A stretch of 64,000 nucleotides of DNA, taken from Siphonodentalium dalli. Its lineage: Eukaryota > Mollusca > Scaphopoda > Gadilida > Siphonodentaliidae. The stretch lies in contig CP136062.1 in NCBI GenBank assembly GCA_032622095.1, positions 138,590,351 through 138,654,350 on the forward strand, given 5' to 3'. Position 1 is the stretch's first letter. The number at the start of each line of letters is the position of its first letter. The notes under the pieces are model-generated. The model had not been told where the DNA came from. It saw nothing but the letters and a program-made list of their open reading frames with translations, and did not search any database. Made by a program: the position numbers and the translations under genes. Positions 43,598-54,982 of this stretch are shown piece by piece.

Positions 43598-43951
43598 GTG
43601 TATATGTATGTGTGTATGTATATGTATATTTATTTATATATGAAGAAAATACCCCTTTGACAAAACCCTGCTCCAACATCAGTTAAGACGAACGAAAAAT
43701 CACATAAACCCCACAAAATGTTATAGCTATCAAATCATCCATAACCCATATATAGCAATATGCTCTGGAAGGCACTACACCAATCACCATAAAATCACAA
43801 AATCTTGCATGTAAATATGTTCAGCTGTCATCTTGTAAACATTTTGTATCTAAATCGATTGTATTGGGAGAGGGGCTTCATAAGTTGAAAAAACTTGTGC
43901 CCCGATCCCTTTTGTATTATATGCAAATACAATACGTTTCAAGTCAAGTCA
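42673..43951 (+). pseudogene. 5'-truncated non-LTR retrotransposon (RT C-terminus and 3' UTR)
   Basis: Encodes the last ~175 residues of an APE-type LINE polyprotein: KFYSHFCNTEHYKKSFFPS, then PPLYFYTGQRKNSILHCRI, the cysteine/histidine motif CFCGNPSEDAFHYFFSCPLY and a C-terminus ending ATKRFDN at a stop (43203-43205). It matches the C-terminus of the larger element at 47965-49182 (minus), including NYKKSFFPS and CACGNQCEDAYHYLFMC. The 3' UTR ends with gaggggcttcat...acttgtgccccgatcc, again shared. ACGACA flanks both sides (42667-42672 and 43952-43957), consistent with a target duplication inside the minisatellite. The RT part of the ORF happens to be in frame with the minisatellite upstream, giving a 348-codon chimeric frame of no known meaning. 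Confidence 0.85.
43397..43640 (+). repeat. TATG/TGTA and (TA)n microsatellite
   Basis: Alternating tatatgtgtatatg words around a ~64-bp pure TA run (about 43520-43583), inside the LINE 3' region. Tyr/Ile/Val-rich frames across it are not genes. Confidence 0.95.
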
Positions 43952-43952
43952 A

Positions 43953-44160
43953 CGACACACAGGATCTCACACATGCAAAAAGACACACAAGATCTCACAC
44001 ATGCAAAAAGACACACAGGATCTAAGACATGCAAAACGACACACAGGATCTCAAACATGCAAAAAGACACACAGGATCTCACAATGCAAAAAGACACACA
44101 TGATCTCACACAACACATGCAAAGACACCCAGGATCTCACACATGCAAAAAACACACAGT
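43953..44160 (+). repeat. Continuation of the 28-bp minisatellite, 7-8 units
   Basis: Same unit and orientation as 41886-42670, directly after the LINE insertion. Confidence 0.9.
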
Positions 44161-44708
44161 ATTTCAAAGTATCGTTCGTATGCGACAGTTAATCTCAACG
44201 TGATTGGAATACCCATTTAATTCCTTTGAAATTTCACTCTAATATCACAAATTACTGGAATATTAATTAACATGGAACTACTACAAACATCGATTATGTA
44301 ATGAGATTTTGAGATGCTGGGTGACTTTGCACATTTTGTGAGATCATGGGTGGGTGTCTTTTTGCATATTTAGGAGATCCTGGTTGCATATATATGGGAT
44401 TATGTGTGTCTTTGTGCACGAAACCATGCGACAATGACCTATTCGGCGTCAGTCGGTGGAGAATTAGCTATCATTGTGTATCTGGGCTGCAATAATCCCC
44501 CACTGGGTTCAGTGTTAAATTTTATTATCTAAGGTAGACCAGTATCATTACGTCTTGTAGCTGCATGCAGGCATGTTTTTCTTGAAAAAGCTTTGTAATA
44601 TTAAATACGATGAAAATCCCAATTTAACATGTATACTATATGTTAGATCAATCAAAAGAAACATTTCACCGTGAGCACTTTTAAAAATGTTTAAATACTA
44701 TACGCTCT

Positions 44709-45108
44709 TTAACCCTTTACCCAACAGAAGGGCCCTGTGCCAATGCATTCTCTTATATATGCGAGTCGACCATAGGTCGCCTCGCATATATAAGAGAATG
44801 CATTGGCTTAACACATTAAAAATTGTAAAATTGTTAAAGAATGTAAGAAAAAATGGTAAAAAGTGTTAAAAAAAGATTTTTTTTAGGCCAATGCATTCTC
44901 TTATATATGCGAGGCGACCTATGGTCGACTCGCATATATAAGAGAATGCATTGGCACAGGGCATAACTGTAACTATCACAATGTGGTCAAGGAGTCGGTT
45001 CCAATGATATCCATATTTGTATGGTTCTATTGAGACAGACCGAAGATATTTTAGGCTGTTGATGCTTTATTTGGCCGGTTTTGGCCGGTTTGTTGGGTAA
45101 AGGGTTAA
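44709..45108 (+). mobile_element. piggyBac-like MITE with two hairpins; copy 3
   Basis: Complete 400-bp copy with TTAA at both ends (44709-44712, 45105-45108) and CCCTTTACCCAACA...TGTTGGGTAAAGGG termini. Hairpins at 44740-44806 and 44888-44954 are unbroken. Its spacer is ~81 bp against ~34 in copy 1, and carries ttgttaaagaatgtaag words. The unique part after the second hairpin matches copy 1 closely. Confidence 0.85.
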
Positions 45109-46113
45109 ATTGGAAATACTCATTTCGATATGATTCCGGAAAAATGAAATCCAGAAACAATTTAATCCCAAAATAGTACACGGAAACAAATTAGAAGCAG
45201 CTGTAAGTTGACTGATCTCTGTTCGGTGCCTACAATCAAAACATGTCGACACGTGCGATACGTGTTCTCACACCGGCTTTACATCACACAGACTTATCAA
45301 GTCATTGAATTGCATGGCATAAAAAAGAGCGTTTGTGAGACCATAAGACATGTATATGTATACTCATTGTACGTGTCTCTCATTACACTTTCAAAATTAC
45401 GTTTAATTTGAGACTGGAAGACTACGAGTCCATTCAACACTTGACGACAGGGTCCAGGCTGCCAGTTCAATTAAATTCAATTATGACATTCAACATGTAG
45501 ATATTACAGGGCATAACGTGATTACAAATTTAACAATGCAGTGAATAAGGGGATGTGTGATGCGACATTTGCTGTGTGCTTTTACGGTGCAACCTTGAAA
45601 CACATTTAGCAATACCAACTCTAAAGAGTGTATTAGTGTGTGGGTGTGTGTGTGTTTTTAATTCTTTATAGAGGTTTGGTGCACGCACGAACGGCAAGTA
45701 TAGTATATCGGTATATCTTAGAAGGATGAATACTTGTTTTTGGAAAAATTAGCATTAAAAATGTCCGGACCTTTTTGCAAAACATAATTCAGGTTTGGCA
45801 GACAAGAGTTTCATTTGGCGAAAGAGGCAATGGCAAGTGAGATCTCGATTCCACAATAAAGTAGAAACCATTTGTAATGACAGACCCCTGATGGTCAATG
45901 ATTTAAGAAAAAAGTAGCTGTTGTCGACATTGGTTCTTTTTCATTTTTGGCAACTTGGCAGAGTATGTAAATAGATAGCAATTGTGAGGGAAAAAAAAGA
46001 TAGCATCTCGATAATCGAAGTCGACAAATTGCATTTGGTCACAATGCAGGTGAGGCTATAAACTATACAACTACGAAAGTCTTTCTAATACCTGTTTTCA
46101 GCTCATGTCCAAA
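45109..46113. other. Unassigned DNA
   Basis: A short GT-rich run lies at about 45635-45655. No gene recognised. Confidence 0.5.
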
Positions 46114-46456
46114 ACCCTGTGCCAATGCATTTTCTCATATATGCGAGTCGACCATAGGTCGCCTCGCATATATAAGAGAATGCATTGGCCTAACACATTT
46201 TATATTATTTTTTATAATTGTTAAAACAAATGTAAGAAAAATGAAAATAATTATAATAAATTGTTAAAGAATGTAAAAAACAATGATAAAAAAATGAAAA
46301 AAAAAATTGTTAAAAAATGTAGGAAAAAAATGATAATAATTGATAAAGAATGTAAGAAAAAAAAAGATAAAAATTGTTAGGCCAATGCATTCTCTTATAT
46401 ATGCGAGGCGACCTATGGTCGACTCGCATATATAAGAGAATGCATTGGTACACGGT
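46114..46456 (+). mobile_element. Hairpin pair of the piggyBac-like MITE family; copy 4, ends missing
   Basis: Hairpins at 46122-46188 (two arm changes: ttttctcat) and 46382-46448 (intact) are separated by ~190 bp of A-rich spacer made of repeated ttgttaaagaatgtaagaaa words. The CCCTTTACCC termini and TTAA are absent. The flanks carry cagctcatgtc on both sides (about 46100 and 46477), which could be a separate direct repeat. Confidence 0.7.
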
Positions 46457-46494
46457 CTTCAATTTTGCGCTAGCGCAGCTCATGTCATGAAAGG

Positions 46495-46850
46495 GTAAAT
46501 TTAGCATAACATTGACAAAAGTAAATTTTGACCTAGTGTGGACCCTGATTGTACCAAGATGAACAAATGTGGACAACCTCAAGTTCTAGCTGGCGTAGAG
46601 TTTCTGCTAACAATCAGCTTGATACATGGGAGTTAAAACTTCCGACGGTTAATGGAATTAATTTTTCACAAAGCCTTAATTTGACATTAATTTAACATTG
46701 AGAAAAGTAAATTTTGAACCAGCGCGCACCCTGATTGTACCGAGATGAACAAATCTTCCAAAATGTGGATAACGTCAAGTTCTAGCTGGCGTAGAGTTTC
46801 TGCTAACAATCAGCTTGATACATGGGAGTTAAAACTTCCGACGGTTAATG
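46495..46850 (+). repeat. Tandem direct duplication, unit ~193 bp
   Basis: The stretch from cattga(c/g)aaaagtaaattttga through gcaccctgattgtacc and tagctggcgtagagtttctg to acttccgacggttaatg occurs at about 46508-46650 and 46695-46850. The second copy has an 11-bp insertion (tcttccaaaat). The open frame 46745-47008 across it has no domain. Confidence 0.8.
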
Positions 46851-47227
46851 CAACACGAATGATCCTTAATCGATTTGCTGGTTATGAACAAACAGACGGA
46901 ATGCAGGGAGCGGGGATCAATCGAACGGGCCTATGCCATCCACTGTTCAAATATTTCCACACGTCTCATATATTGACAATCTCTCTGTCTCAAACATCGA
47001 TGGAATAAATGTGTCAGGTTGATTCTAAATGACCTGCGTTGACCGATGGAGGAGCACGCGCTTTTTCTTGGATCAGGAGAACATTGGCGCTTTGCGTGTA
47101 TCACTTCCATATTATATCCAATGGAAATACTGTACAGAGGCCCCATCTGATTTTACACCATAATTGGTACGTGTTCTACACCAGGAAAATAATTAGCGTG
47201 CAAATGAGTCTACAAATGGAGGTACTG

Positions 47228-47335
47228 ATACTTAGGCCCGTTTTATACGTCGAGCTAGACACGGGTCGCGCCAGGCTTTTTGGTGGTAAATCAACTAAGT
47301 CCACACAAGCGAGACTGGGGCTCGACGTATAAAAC
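47228..47335. repeat. Inverted repeat, possible small MITE
   Basis: gttttatacgtcgagc (about 47239-47254) is mirrored by gctcgacgtataaaac (about 47318-47333). Similar words (gttttatgcgacgagctaga) follow at about 47410. GC-rich compared with its surroundings. No transposase. Confidence 0.55.
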
Positions 47336-47964
47336 CATCTGGCTCGTCAAAAATTCTCTAGCACGACCCGACGTGCTACACGTCTGGCCCCGACGTGGCT
47401 CGACACCGTTTTATGCGACGAGCTAGACACGCGTCGCGCTAACCAGTTTCCCCACGAAATCGCTCCCCGTTTGTGACATCATCGGCGAAGCGCATGCGCA
47501 CTTTGACTGTCTGCACGCGATTTCGTCATCATTTTTGACTTGTTGACACGAATCATCGAACATTATTTGGCGAAAATGTCAGAAGTTCCTGCAGAGATAT
47601 CAGTTGAAGCCGAGTTTGTATACTTTAAACATATTTTATTTGTAATAATACAAAGTGGATCGGGGCACAAGTTACATAACTTAATGAGCCCCTCTCCAGT
47701 ATACATTGTTACAAAATTACATAATTGACAAAGTGGCACAATAAGTAACTTATTTACAGCTGTGTGGAATGTGAGAGAATGGTGACTGGTGAATGATGAT
47801 CTTGCGGATCGTTAGGAAAGGATGATGTAAGGTGGTGGGGGTGCCAACGTCGATTGTGTTTATTTAAAACATTGTTATGGCCGAGCAAGTACCAGGTCGA
47901 AAAAAGCAATAAACAACAATAAACATATTTATGTCCTACTTATTAATTAAGTTAATATCATTTG

Positions 47965-50900
47965 TCAGAAACGTTTAGTTTCCGTAATAAAATGTTGTAC
48001 TATTTTGAACAATTTCACATTTTGTTTTATATCTATGTTTTGGATGCCAGAAAGTAAATCATTCATATGTGTTAATTTGAGTCCTTCTCTGTGTAGCGAA
48101 TGATACATTTCTATTCGTTCTGATTGGTACAGGGAACACATGAAAAGGTAATGATATGCATCTTCGCATTGGTTGCCGCATGCGCAACGTGGGCTGTCAG
48201 ATATGTAGTTTTGGAATTTATCAGACTTTAGATCACTGCAATAGTTCCGTAATTTTGCGTGAAGTACGTTACATTGCCTGCGTCCCGTGTAGAAATACCT
48301 CGGGGGTCTAGTGACGGGGTCAATTATTCTAAGATACGTTTTGAAATCTGAAATTGTGGGGGCATCCGTTATTACGAACGGCATGTCATTCCACGCTTTT
48401 ATGGTTGAAGGGAAAAATGACTTTTTGTAATTCTCAGTGTTACTGAAATATGTGTAGAATTTTTCGGGATATCTGAATTCATACTCTGATATGTCAGCTA
48501 TTCTGGGTGGTAATATGTTTGTGAGATAAATAGGGGCATTCCGATTGATAATGTTGTACATAGTTTGTAATTTGTGTAATTCACGCCTCCTTCTCAGTGG
48601 GGGCCAGCCTACTTCTTTCATTGTGTTTATATCAGAGACTGATCGTGTGAGTCCACTGACTATTCTGGCTGCATCAATGTGTAACCGTTCAAGTTTATCC
48701 ATTTGATATTTAGGTGCATTTGCCCATACTACATCGGCATAATCGTATAATGGTAAAATATACGTTTTATATATGTTTTCTAGGGTCTTCCTATCGAGCT
48801 GGTATTTAAATCTTCTTAGTTGTGATAAACGCGAGGCTATTCTTTTAATAGTTTCATTGATATGATTGTTCCATGATATATTTGATTGGAGTTCAAGACC
48901 GAGGTGTTTATGTGTCTCAACAAAGGATATAGTATCATTATTAAAGGTTAAATTAGGAGTATCGCCGGATGTCCCAGTCAAAGAGTACGACATGCCCATC
49001 GTTTTTGAGGGATTAAATTTGACTAGCCAATTGTTTGACCATCTTGATATGTTTTCAAGATCCTTGTTCATGGTTTGCGCCAATTCATTTAGGTCGTGGT
49101 GCTCGTTAGTAATGCAAGTGTCGTCAGCGTACATTCTCGTAACAGAACAGATGTTGTCTGCTAAATCATTGATGTAAACCAAAAATAGAAAAGGGCCTAA
49201 GAATTAACCTTGTGGCACGCCCGCTGGGATGATCTTATAGCTAGAAAAGCTGTTGTTAACTAATACGCGCTGCTGTCGGTTATTTAAATAGTCTCCTAGC
49301 CATTTCAAAGATTTACCACGAACTCCATAACTTGAAAGTTTATGTATTAGTCCCCTGTGCCAAACTCTCTCGAATGCCTTTGATATATCACAAAAAATAG
49401 AACATGTATACAGTCCATTGTCGAGAGATTGACACAGGTGATTGTATAGATCTATGAGTTGATGAGAAGTGCTTTGCCCTGGCATGAAGCCCGATTGACG
49501 TAAGAATAGTAGTTCTTTTTTTTTAAAGAAATCCCTGATCTGTTTTAGTACAACTTTCTCAAATATTTTTCCCAAGCAGGGTAGAAGGGAAATAGGACGA
49601 TAGTTCTTGCTATCAGCGGGGTCGTCTTTTTTAAAGATGGGACAACATTAGCCTTTTTCCATACAGATGGAAATGTCATGCTATCAAGAGATTTTCTGAA
49701 GATTAAAACTAATGGACGAGCAATTGATTCTGCGGTAGCTAGGAGCATTTTTGCACTAATTCCATCGTAGCCATGGGCTTTGTTTAATTTAAGTGATTTA
49801 ATTGCCAAAATTATTTCATCTTCGGTGAACTCAAAGTCCTCCATCGTGTTTTTACAACGAGAATTGAACACAGGTAAACTGTGGTTTGAGTCATTTATTG
49901 ATGAGTTAGAAATGAAGCTCTGGTTTAATATGTTAGCCTTGTCAAGATCATCAGTCGCGTACACGGTTCCATTTTCGTTTATGGTATTTATATGGGCATT
50001 CGAGCAGTATAGGGGTGGAACATTCGTTGTTTTCTTTTTACATAGTAGGTAATTCATTAGTTGCCAGAATTCGCGGGGAGATGATGATTCTTTCATGCGG
50101 TCTTCCAATTTTTCATCAAATTTCGATTTCGCGAACTTTTTCATGTTATTTACTTTATTTCGACATTGCTTATATTTTTGCCATGTGTTGGGATTATTAT
50201 TTTTTATGGCTTTTGTACGTAGCCTTTCGCGTTTGCGAATTTCTCTTCGGATTTCTGAGTTAAACCAGATTTTATCCTTGGGCCGAACCGTAACAGTGGA
50301 TTGGGGAATTGTATCGTTCATTACTGACATAAATTTATTTTGGAAAAGTATGGTAGCTGAATCGGTGTCAAGGCACTCAAGGAGATCATCCCAGTTCGTG
50401 TTACCGAGTATTTCGTTGGCTCTTTCAAAATTTGCTCTGGAGTAGTTCCATACTACTCTCTGGAACGAAGTTACTTGTGAATAATCATAAGCTAGTGACA
50501 CATATAACCTAAGTGGTCAGAGACTCCCGGGTTTATTACTTCAGCTTCTAGTACACGAAGGGAATTGCCGATAATAATTGGGTCTAATAATGTACTCGAT
50601 GATTTTGCCACTCTTGTAGGGGAAGTTATAACGTTTTTGATGCTATAGCGGTCTATTATTTCCTTCAACTTCGATGAATTGTCTAGAAGGTTGGAATTGT
50701 AGTCACCCGTGATAATAATATTTTCGGTTATATCAAGTGCGTCTGATATCGATGATTCTAAGTACACCCAATAGTTTGGATCACAGTACTGGTCTGATCT
50801 ATATGACATTCCCAGTAGGATATGACTTTTCTTAGAGAATATTTCAAACCATAATATTGATGAGTCAAATTCTAGTTCATATCTACGCCTATATATGATG

Positions 50901-51328
50901 TGTGTCGCGAACATTACACATATTCCTCCACCGCGAGAGTCGCGATCCTTTCGAACAGGATCTTGGTAACCAGGATTTTTTATTTTTTCTGAAGAGAAAG
51001 ATGGGTCCAGGTGAGTTTCGCTGAAACACAGAACATCGAAATCATTGATCATATGAACAATTTTTTCTAGTTTATTTCGAATACTTCTGATATTATACTG
51101 GAAAATTGAAATTGTGTGATTGATTTGATTATTGGCAGGTCCGGGGTTAATCTCAATGTCACCTGATAGTATCAAGATGAGAAAGGTTGAAATGAATAAT
51201 AATTTAAAATTTTGTGTCCGGAAAGTATATTTCAGAGATTTGCCGTTAGCCACAAGGATCTTGGGTGTCTTCTTCTTCGAGTCAAAAAGTCCAATTGCTG
51301 CTCTATACTGCTGTATCGAACAGGTCAT
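47965..51328 (-). pseudogene. LINE polyprotein: 2A-like leader, AP endonuclease, reverse transcriptase
   Basis: Target-primed retrotransposition enzyme. N-terminal ~65 residues hold a hydrophobic stretch and the 2A-like GDIEINPGP. The endonuclease follows (51130-50500) with FQYNIRSIRNKLE, CFSETHLD, ITGDYNSNL and VSDH. RT begins near 50490: IKSLKLNKAHGYDGIS, FEKVVLKQIRDFF, SGFMPGQSTSHQLIDLYNHL, FCDISKAFERVWH, AGVPQG and the catalytic YADD (about 49130). The C-terminus has RCACGNQCEDAYHYLFMCSL. Lesions are a frameshift near 50500 (just after VSDH), a frameshift in an A-run near 49635, and a TAA at 49204-49206 immediately after GVPQG. Otherwise reading is continuous, so it died recently. It cannot make active RT as it stands, though the endonuclease part is open. 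Confidence 0.85.
51137..51160 (-). other. 2A-like ribosome-skipping motif (DIEINPGP)
   Basis: Residues 57-64 of the ORF match D-x-E-x-N-P-G-P exactly, preceded by leucine/isoleucine-rich sequence as in working 2A peptides. In known cases the ribosome skips the Gly-Pro bond. Here it would release a ~63-residue leader from the endonuclease-RT protein. Such sequences are documented in APE-type LINEs of sea urchins and other invertebrates. Activity here is inferred. Confidence 0.75.
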
Positions 51329-51700
51329 TATATTTTAGTCGGTGATTCGAAATGAGTAATGAGCAGCAAATGGGCTTTGTGACTGGAGAAGAGGACATTG
51401 TGCTTGTCAATTTCAACGTTGGCACCTGACACTTAGACTTTGCACAGTTGTGAGACAGACAGTGTATCGGAGATGTATGTGTGAATAGGTTTTGGAACCT
51501 CTGATATGTACAAAACATGGAAACAACATGAAAGGTTATAACTACACAAACATATATGTAAATGAAAATAACAAGTGTGTGGTGATAGTTATGGTGCAGG
51601 ATGGTGCGATTGCGGTGAGGTTCCATCATTTTTCGACTGACGTGTGCTTTTGTTTTTGTTTGGGACGGGGATGATAGACAGGATGTATGGTCCGGACCTT

Positions 51701-52439
51701 AAGTTTCTGAGTTAAAATGAATTTTAATCGGATTTTATAGTCACTATTCAATTTGTAGCCATTAAGATTTAATAAGGCTCGCTCAGATCCGGACCTAGTA
51801 AGGTTTATACCTGGGTATATGGTTGTAATAACACAATTTAGTTATGATATCGTGAAATATCGTGAGGCAAATATCAGTTTATCTTTATTGCGCATATTTC
51901 ATGTAGTCTTACGATTGTGCATATGGGCGACCTTGCTTGAGATCTACGCGTATATACGTTCATTTGGGCCCGTAGCCAGTAGGCCTATATGGTCTAGTTA
52001 TACATACATGTATTATCTTAGCAGTGCAGGACTATAAAGAGTAATACGGTTCATATGAGCGTAGTTGATATTTTTCCGCATTTAAATCAAATTAAGTGGA
52101 CCGGGGTTCCCAAAAGATGTTCGATATATGTAATTTTTGTCTCTACGGGTTGTCATACATTTCTTCAATATTCTGTATTCATATCATTCAGGCGTGACGT
52201 AGTTTGCTTTCTCTTCGGCAACATGCTTTTTCGGATTGCTTGCAACTAAAACCTGGAAATGTGTGTAATTAGTTTGCGCTTTGCATGCATAACATATATT
52301 GACAGGTACTGGTGGTTTTATTATTTGTAACATGTGTTTGTCCTGTTTTAATTAGTCGTTTGTTTGAAATGGTACAGAATTTTTTTTAAAACAACCGGCC
52401 GAGTTTTCACGTGATGTTGATTTTTGAGGACAATGTAAT
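51701..52439. other. Unassigned
   Basis: Between the LINE 5' flank and the long inverted repeat. No gene recognised. Confidence 0.5.
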
Positions 52440-54199
52440 CACAGTTACCGGACATAAAGTCCCAAAAATAAGGTTTTAATCGAGTTCAGAAATCGGTATC
52501 TTATATAAGACGAAGTCAAGTAATGCATGAATTGATTTTTGAAAATACACCTCCGAGAAACATGTCTCAAATAAAAGCACTAAACGCAAAATACCGGCCA
52601 TAAAGTCGCTTGTTTCCTATAAATAACATACGCACCTACAACTATGCAGCGATAAAATCATTCCGGACGACAATTAACGGAGTTTTAAACATTTTTCGCC
52701 GTGATCGTCCAGTGACTCGACACCATCATTGATTTCAAAACCGAAACTAATCCAATGCGGAAATAAACTGGCGAATAAAAAATGCCAACCCACTAAAACG
52801 GAACAATTGAGAGATCGCAATTTTTCGTTTTGGACGTCGGAAGGAAAAGTTAATCTGCTATAGGCCTATATCTTTATCGGAGGCCGGTCAGTTTGTGAAT
52901 TATTACAACGAATTATTCAAAAGTTGTAGTTAATTGGTTTAATAGGTGTTGGCTATAGAATTAGATGAGATTATGCATGGTCATCGTCAAATAACGCGTT
53001 AACAAATCCCCATTTTAGGCCTATTAATATTATACGCGATGTGGTCGACCTTTTTGTCTTTCCTCAGCTTGCTTGGTTTGTTGGTTTAGGTAATTGAATT
53101 TTCTGATGTTATTAAAAACCTCGGTGTGACCATCGACAAAAACTTCTCAATGTCATCTCACATCAGCAACCTATGCAGGTCCTTATATATGGAGCTCCGG
53201 CGCATTTCGCATGTACGTCCATATATCTCCGAACAATCCACACAAATATTGATGTCCTCATTTGTGTTATCCAAAATCGATTACTGTAATTCTATTTTAG
53301 CAGGACTCCCAGATTATCAACTTCACAAACTTCAAAAAATTGTTAATATTGCTGCAAAAATTGTGTGCCGTGCAGGCAAATTTGATCATGTTACCCCACT
53401 GTTGTATAAATTACATTGGCTTCCCATATTTGAACGAATTGTGTACAAACATGCTACTTTGTGTTATAGAAAGTCGGATATTGATAATGCTTTGCCACCA
53501 TATATTGATACATTGTTGGTCAAATATGTACCTGCTCGACCACTTCGATCACAGGATGCGAATGCGATGGTTGTACCTAAACGAGATCTGATGTACTTTG
53601 GTCGCCGTTCTTTCGAGGTCTACGGGCCGACCATTTGGAACAACCTTCCCAAAGAGGTGAAACAGTCTGACTGTTTGGAAACATTCAAATCGGCCCTAAA
53701 AACTCACCTATTCATCTCCCATTTCGGACAAATAACATCAGAAAACGTTGAGGAGACTTAATTATTGAAATACATGCATATTATTTATTGCGTATATGTT
53801 ATAGTGTGAATGTGTGTGACTGCGTTTGTGTGAATTGTTCAGCGCCATGAGCCATACGGGATATGGCGCTATACAAATACTCTATATTATTATTATATTA
53901 TTAAACCGACATGCAGATGTAACCATTAAACACCTATTAAACCAATTAACTACAACTTTTGAATAATTCGTTGTAAATTTTATCGCTGCATAGTTGTAGG
54001 TGCGTATGTTATTTATAGGAAACAAGCGACTTTATGGCCGGTATTTTGCGTTTAGTGCTTTTATTTGAGACATGTTTCTCGGAGGTGTATTTTCAAAAAT
54101 CAATTCATGCATTACTTGACTTCGTCTTATATAAGATACCGATTTCTGAACTAACTCGATTAAAACCTTATTTTTGGGACTTTATGTCCGGTAACTGTG
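52440..54199. mobile_element. Long inverted repeat enclosing a LINE fragment
   Basis: Left outer arm cacagttaccggacataaag (52440-) through gtcccaaaaataaggtttta, gatttttgaaaatacacctc and gcacctacaactatgcagcg is mirrored, with very few differences, by 53975-54199, ending ccggtaactgtg. A second matched pair, acaacgaattattcaaaagt and ggtttaataggtgtt (52905-52950), faces aacacctattaaacc (53928 onward). The left arm has ~220 bp (about 52680-52900) that is absent from the right. The centre holds a LINE 3' fragment. The structure suits a foldback/TIR element with a later insertion and a deletion. Confidence 0.75.
53098..53895 (+). pseudogene. 5'-truncated CR1/L2-like LINE, RT C-terminus
   Basis: About 215 residues of the region downstream of the RT active site: NLGVTIDKNFSMSSHISNLC, ISEQSTQILMSSFVLSKIDY, CNSILAGLPDYQLHKLQKI, WLPIFERIVYKHATLCYR, and a C-terminal FGRRSFEVYGPTIWNNLPKE and FKSALKTHLF, ending at TAA 53759-53761. 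The 3' end has gatatggcgctatacaaata and a tatta repeat tail, the usual end of such elements. A different family from 47623-51700. Open but truncated, so non-autonomous. Confidence 0.85.
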
Positions 54200-54781
54200 C
54201 TTAAACTAATTACTTATCATTTGTGGTAAAAAGTACAAACTAAAAGAAAAAGTACTAGGTGTATTTCATATCATAAGACTGTGCAGTGCATATATCTGGG
54301 ACTGGGGAAGTGAGGTTGTCAACTTGCATGTTGAAGTAATTTAGTATATATAATAATACTTAGGTATTTTTGCATTGAAATTATATATCAGTAGATACAT
54401 GTAGGTGAGTAGGTAGACAGGCATGTGTATACTTGGTAAATGTATTCAGGCCTCAGTCACACTAACAGGTACCAGTTCACTGTGTCGAAAATTTTCTTGG
54501 GTGTATAGTTATTTCATTTCCACCTCCCCGGTGGTAATGCAATAACCATGATCTATCCCTTACACTGGTGGCTGGGAATTATTTACGCTAGCTCAGGTGT
54601 TTTAAACTTCATTCAAGTGTATAGTAGTTGAGCTGTACCGGTATCCTATATGATACTAATTTAGGTTTCGATTAATTACTCCAATGTTTTTTGGTTTTTT
54701 GTTTTTAAATCTTTTCCCATGAGTCATAATCTTATTTGCACCGAAATATGTTGCGGTTTCTGCCCCCAGCCACCTTATTAA
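54200..54781. other. Unassigned
   Basis: No gene or repeat recognised. Confidence 0.5.
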
Positions 54782-54951
54782 GGTCTTAAACACATGTAGC
54801 AGTTCTAGAATGGCGGCAGAACAATACACAGTTTTCTGTTTGGAGAATGTATCCAGTAGAACCAAATCAGCATACTGTACGTGTATGCTATCGAATTTGT
54901 TATTTATTTATTTTATTTATTTTATTTGTTAATTATTATTAATTTTATTTA

Positions 54952-54982
<31 letters not shown>

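Larger units (their letters stand above)
41848..44457. mobile_element. Minisatellite-bearing element with inverted ends, split by a LINE
   Basis: The left flank cattgtcgcatggtatcgtg directly before the minisatellite (41865-41885) has its reverse complement at the right, cgaaaccatgcgacaatgac (44418-44437), with further pairing of cagtcggg/cgtcagtcgg outside. Degenerate minisatellite units also precede the right end in reverse orientation (about 44290-44410). The unit is thus an inverted-repeat element whose ends are tandem arrays. A 5'-truncated LINE (42673-43951) has inserted in the forward array. Confidence 0.6.
47623..51700 (-). mobile_element. Nearly full-length APE-type non-LTR retrotransposon
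   Basis: Covers 3' UTR (47623-47964), a polyprotein ORF (47965-51328) and probable 5' UTR to about 51700. The 3' UTR shares cggggcacaagtt and gagcccctc with the truncated copy at 42673-43951, which fixes the 3' boundary. The 5' boundary is a guess. CR1/Jockey-like by domain order (endonuclease then RT, C-terminal CCHC). No ORF1 was found upstream. Confidence 0.75.

Noticed and set aside
43397-43686. Tyr/Ile/Val-rich membrane-like proteins
   Set aside because: Arise from the (TA)n/(TATG)n microsatellite and exist on both strands.
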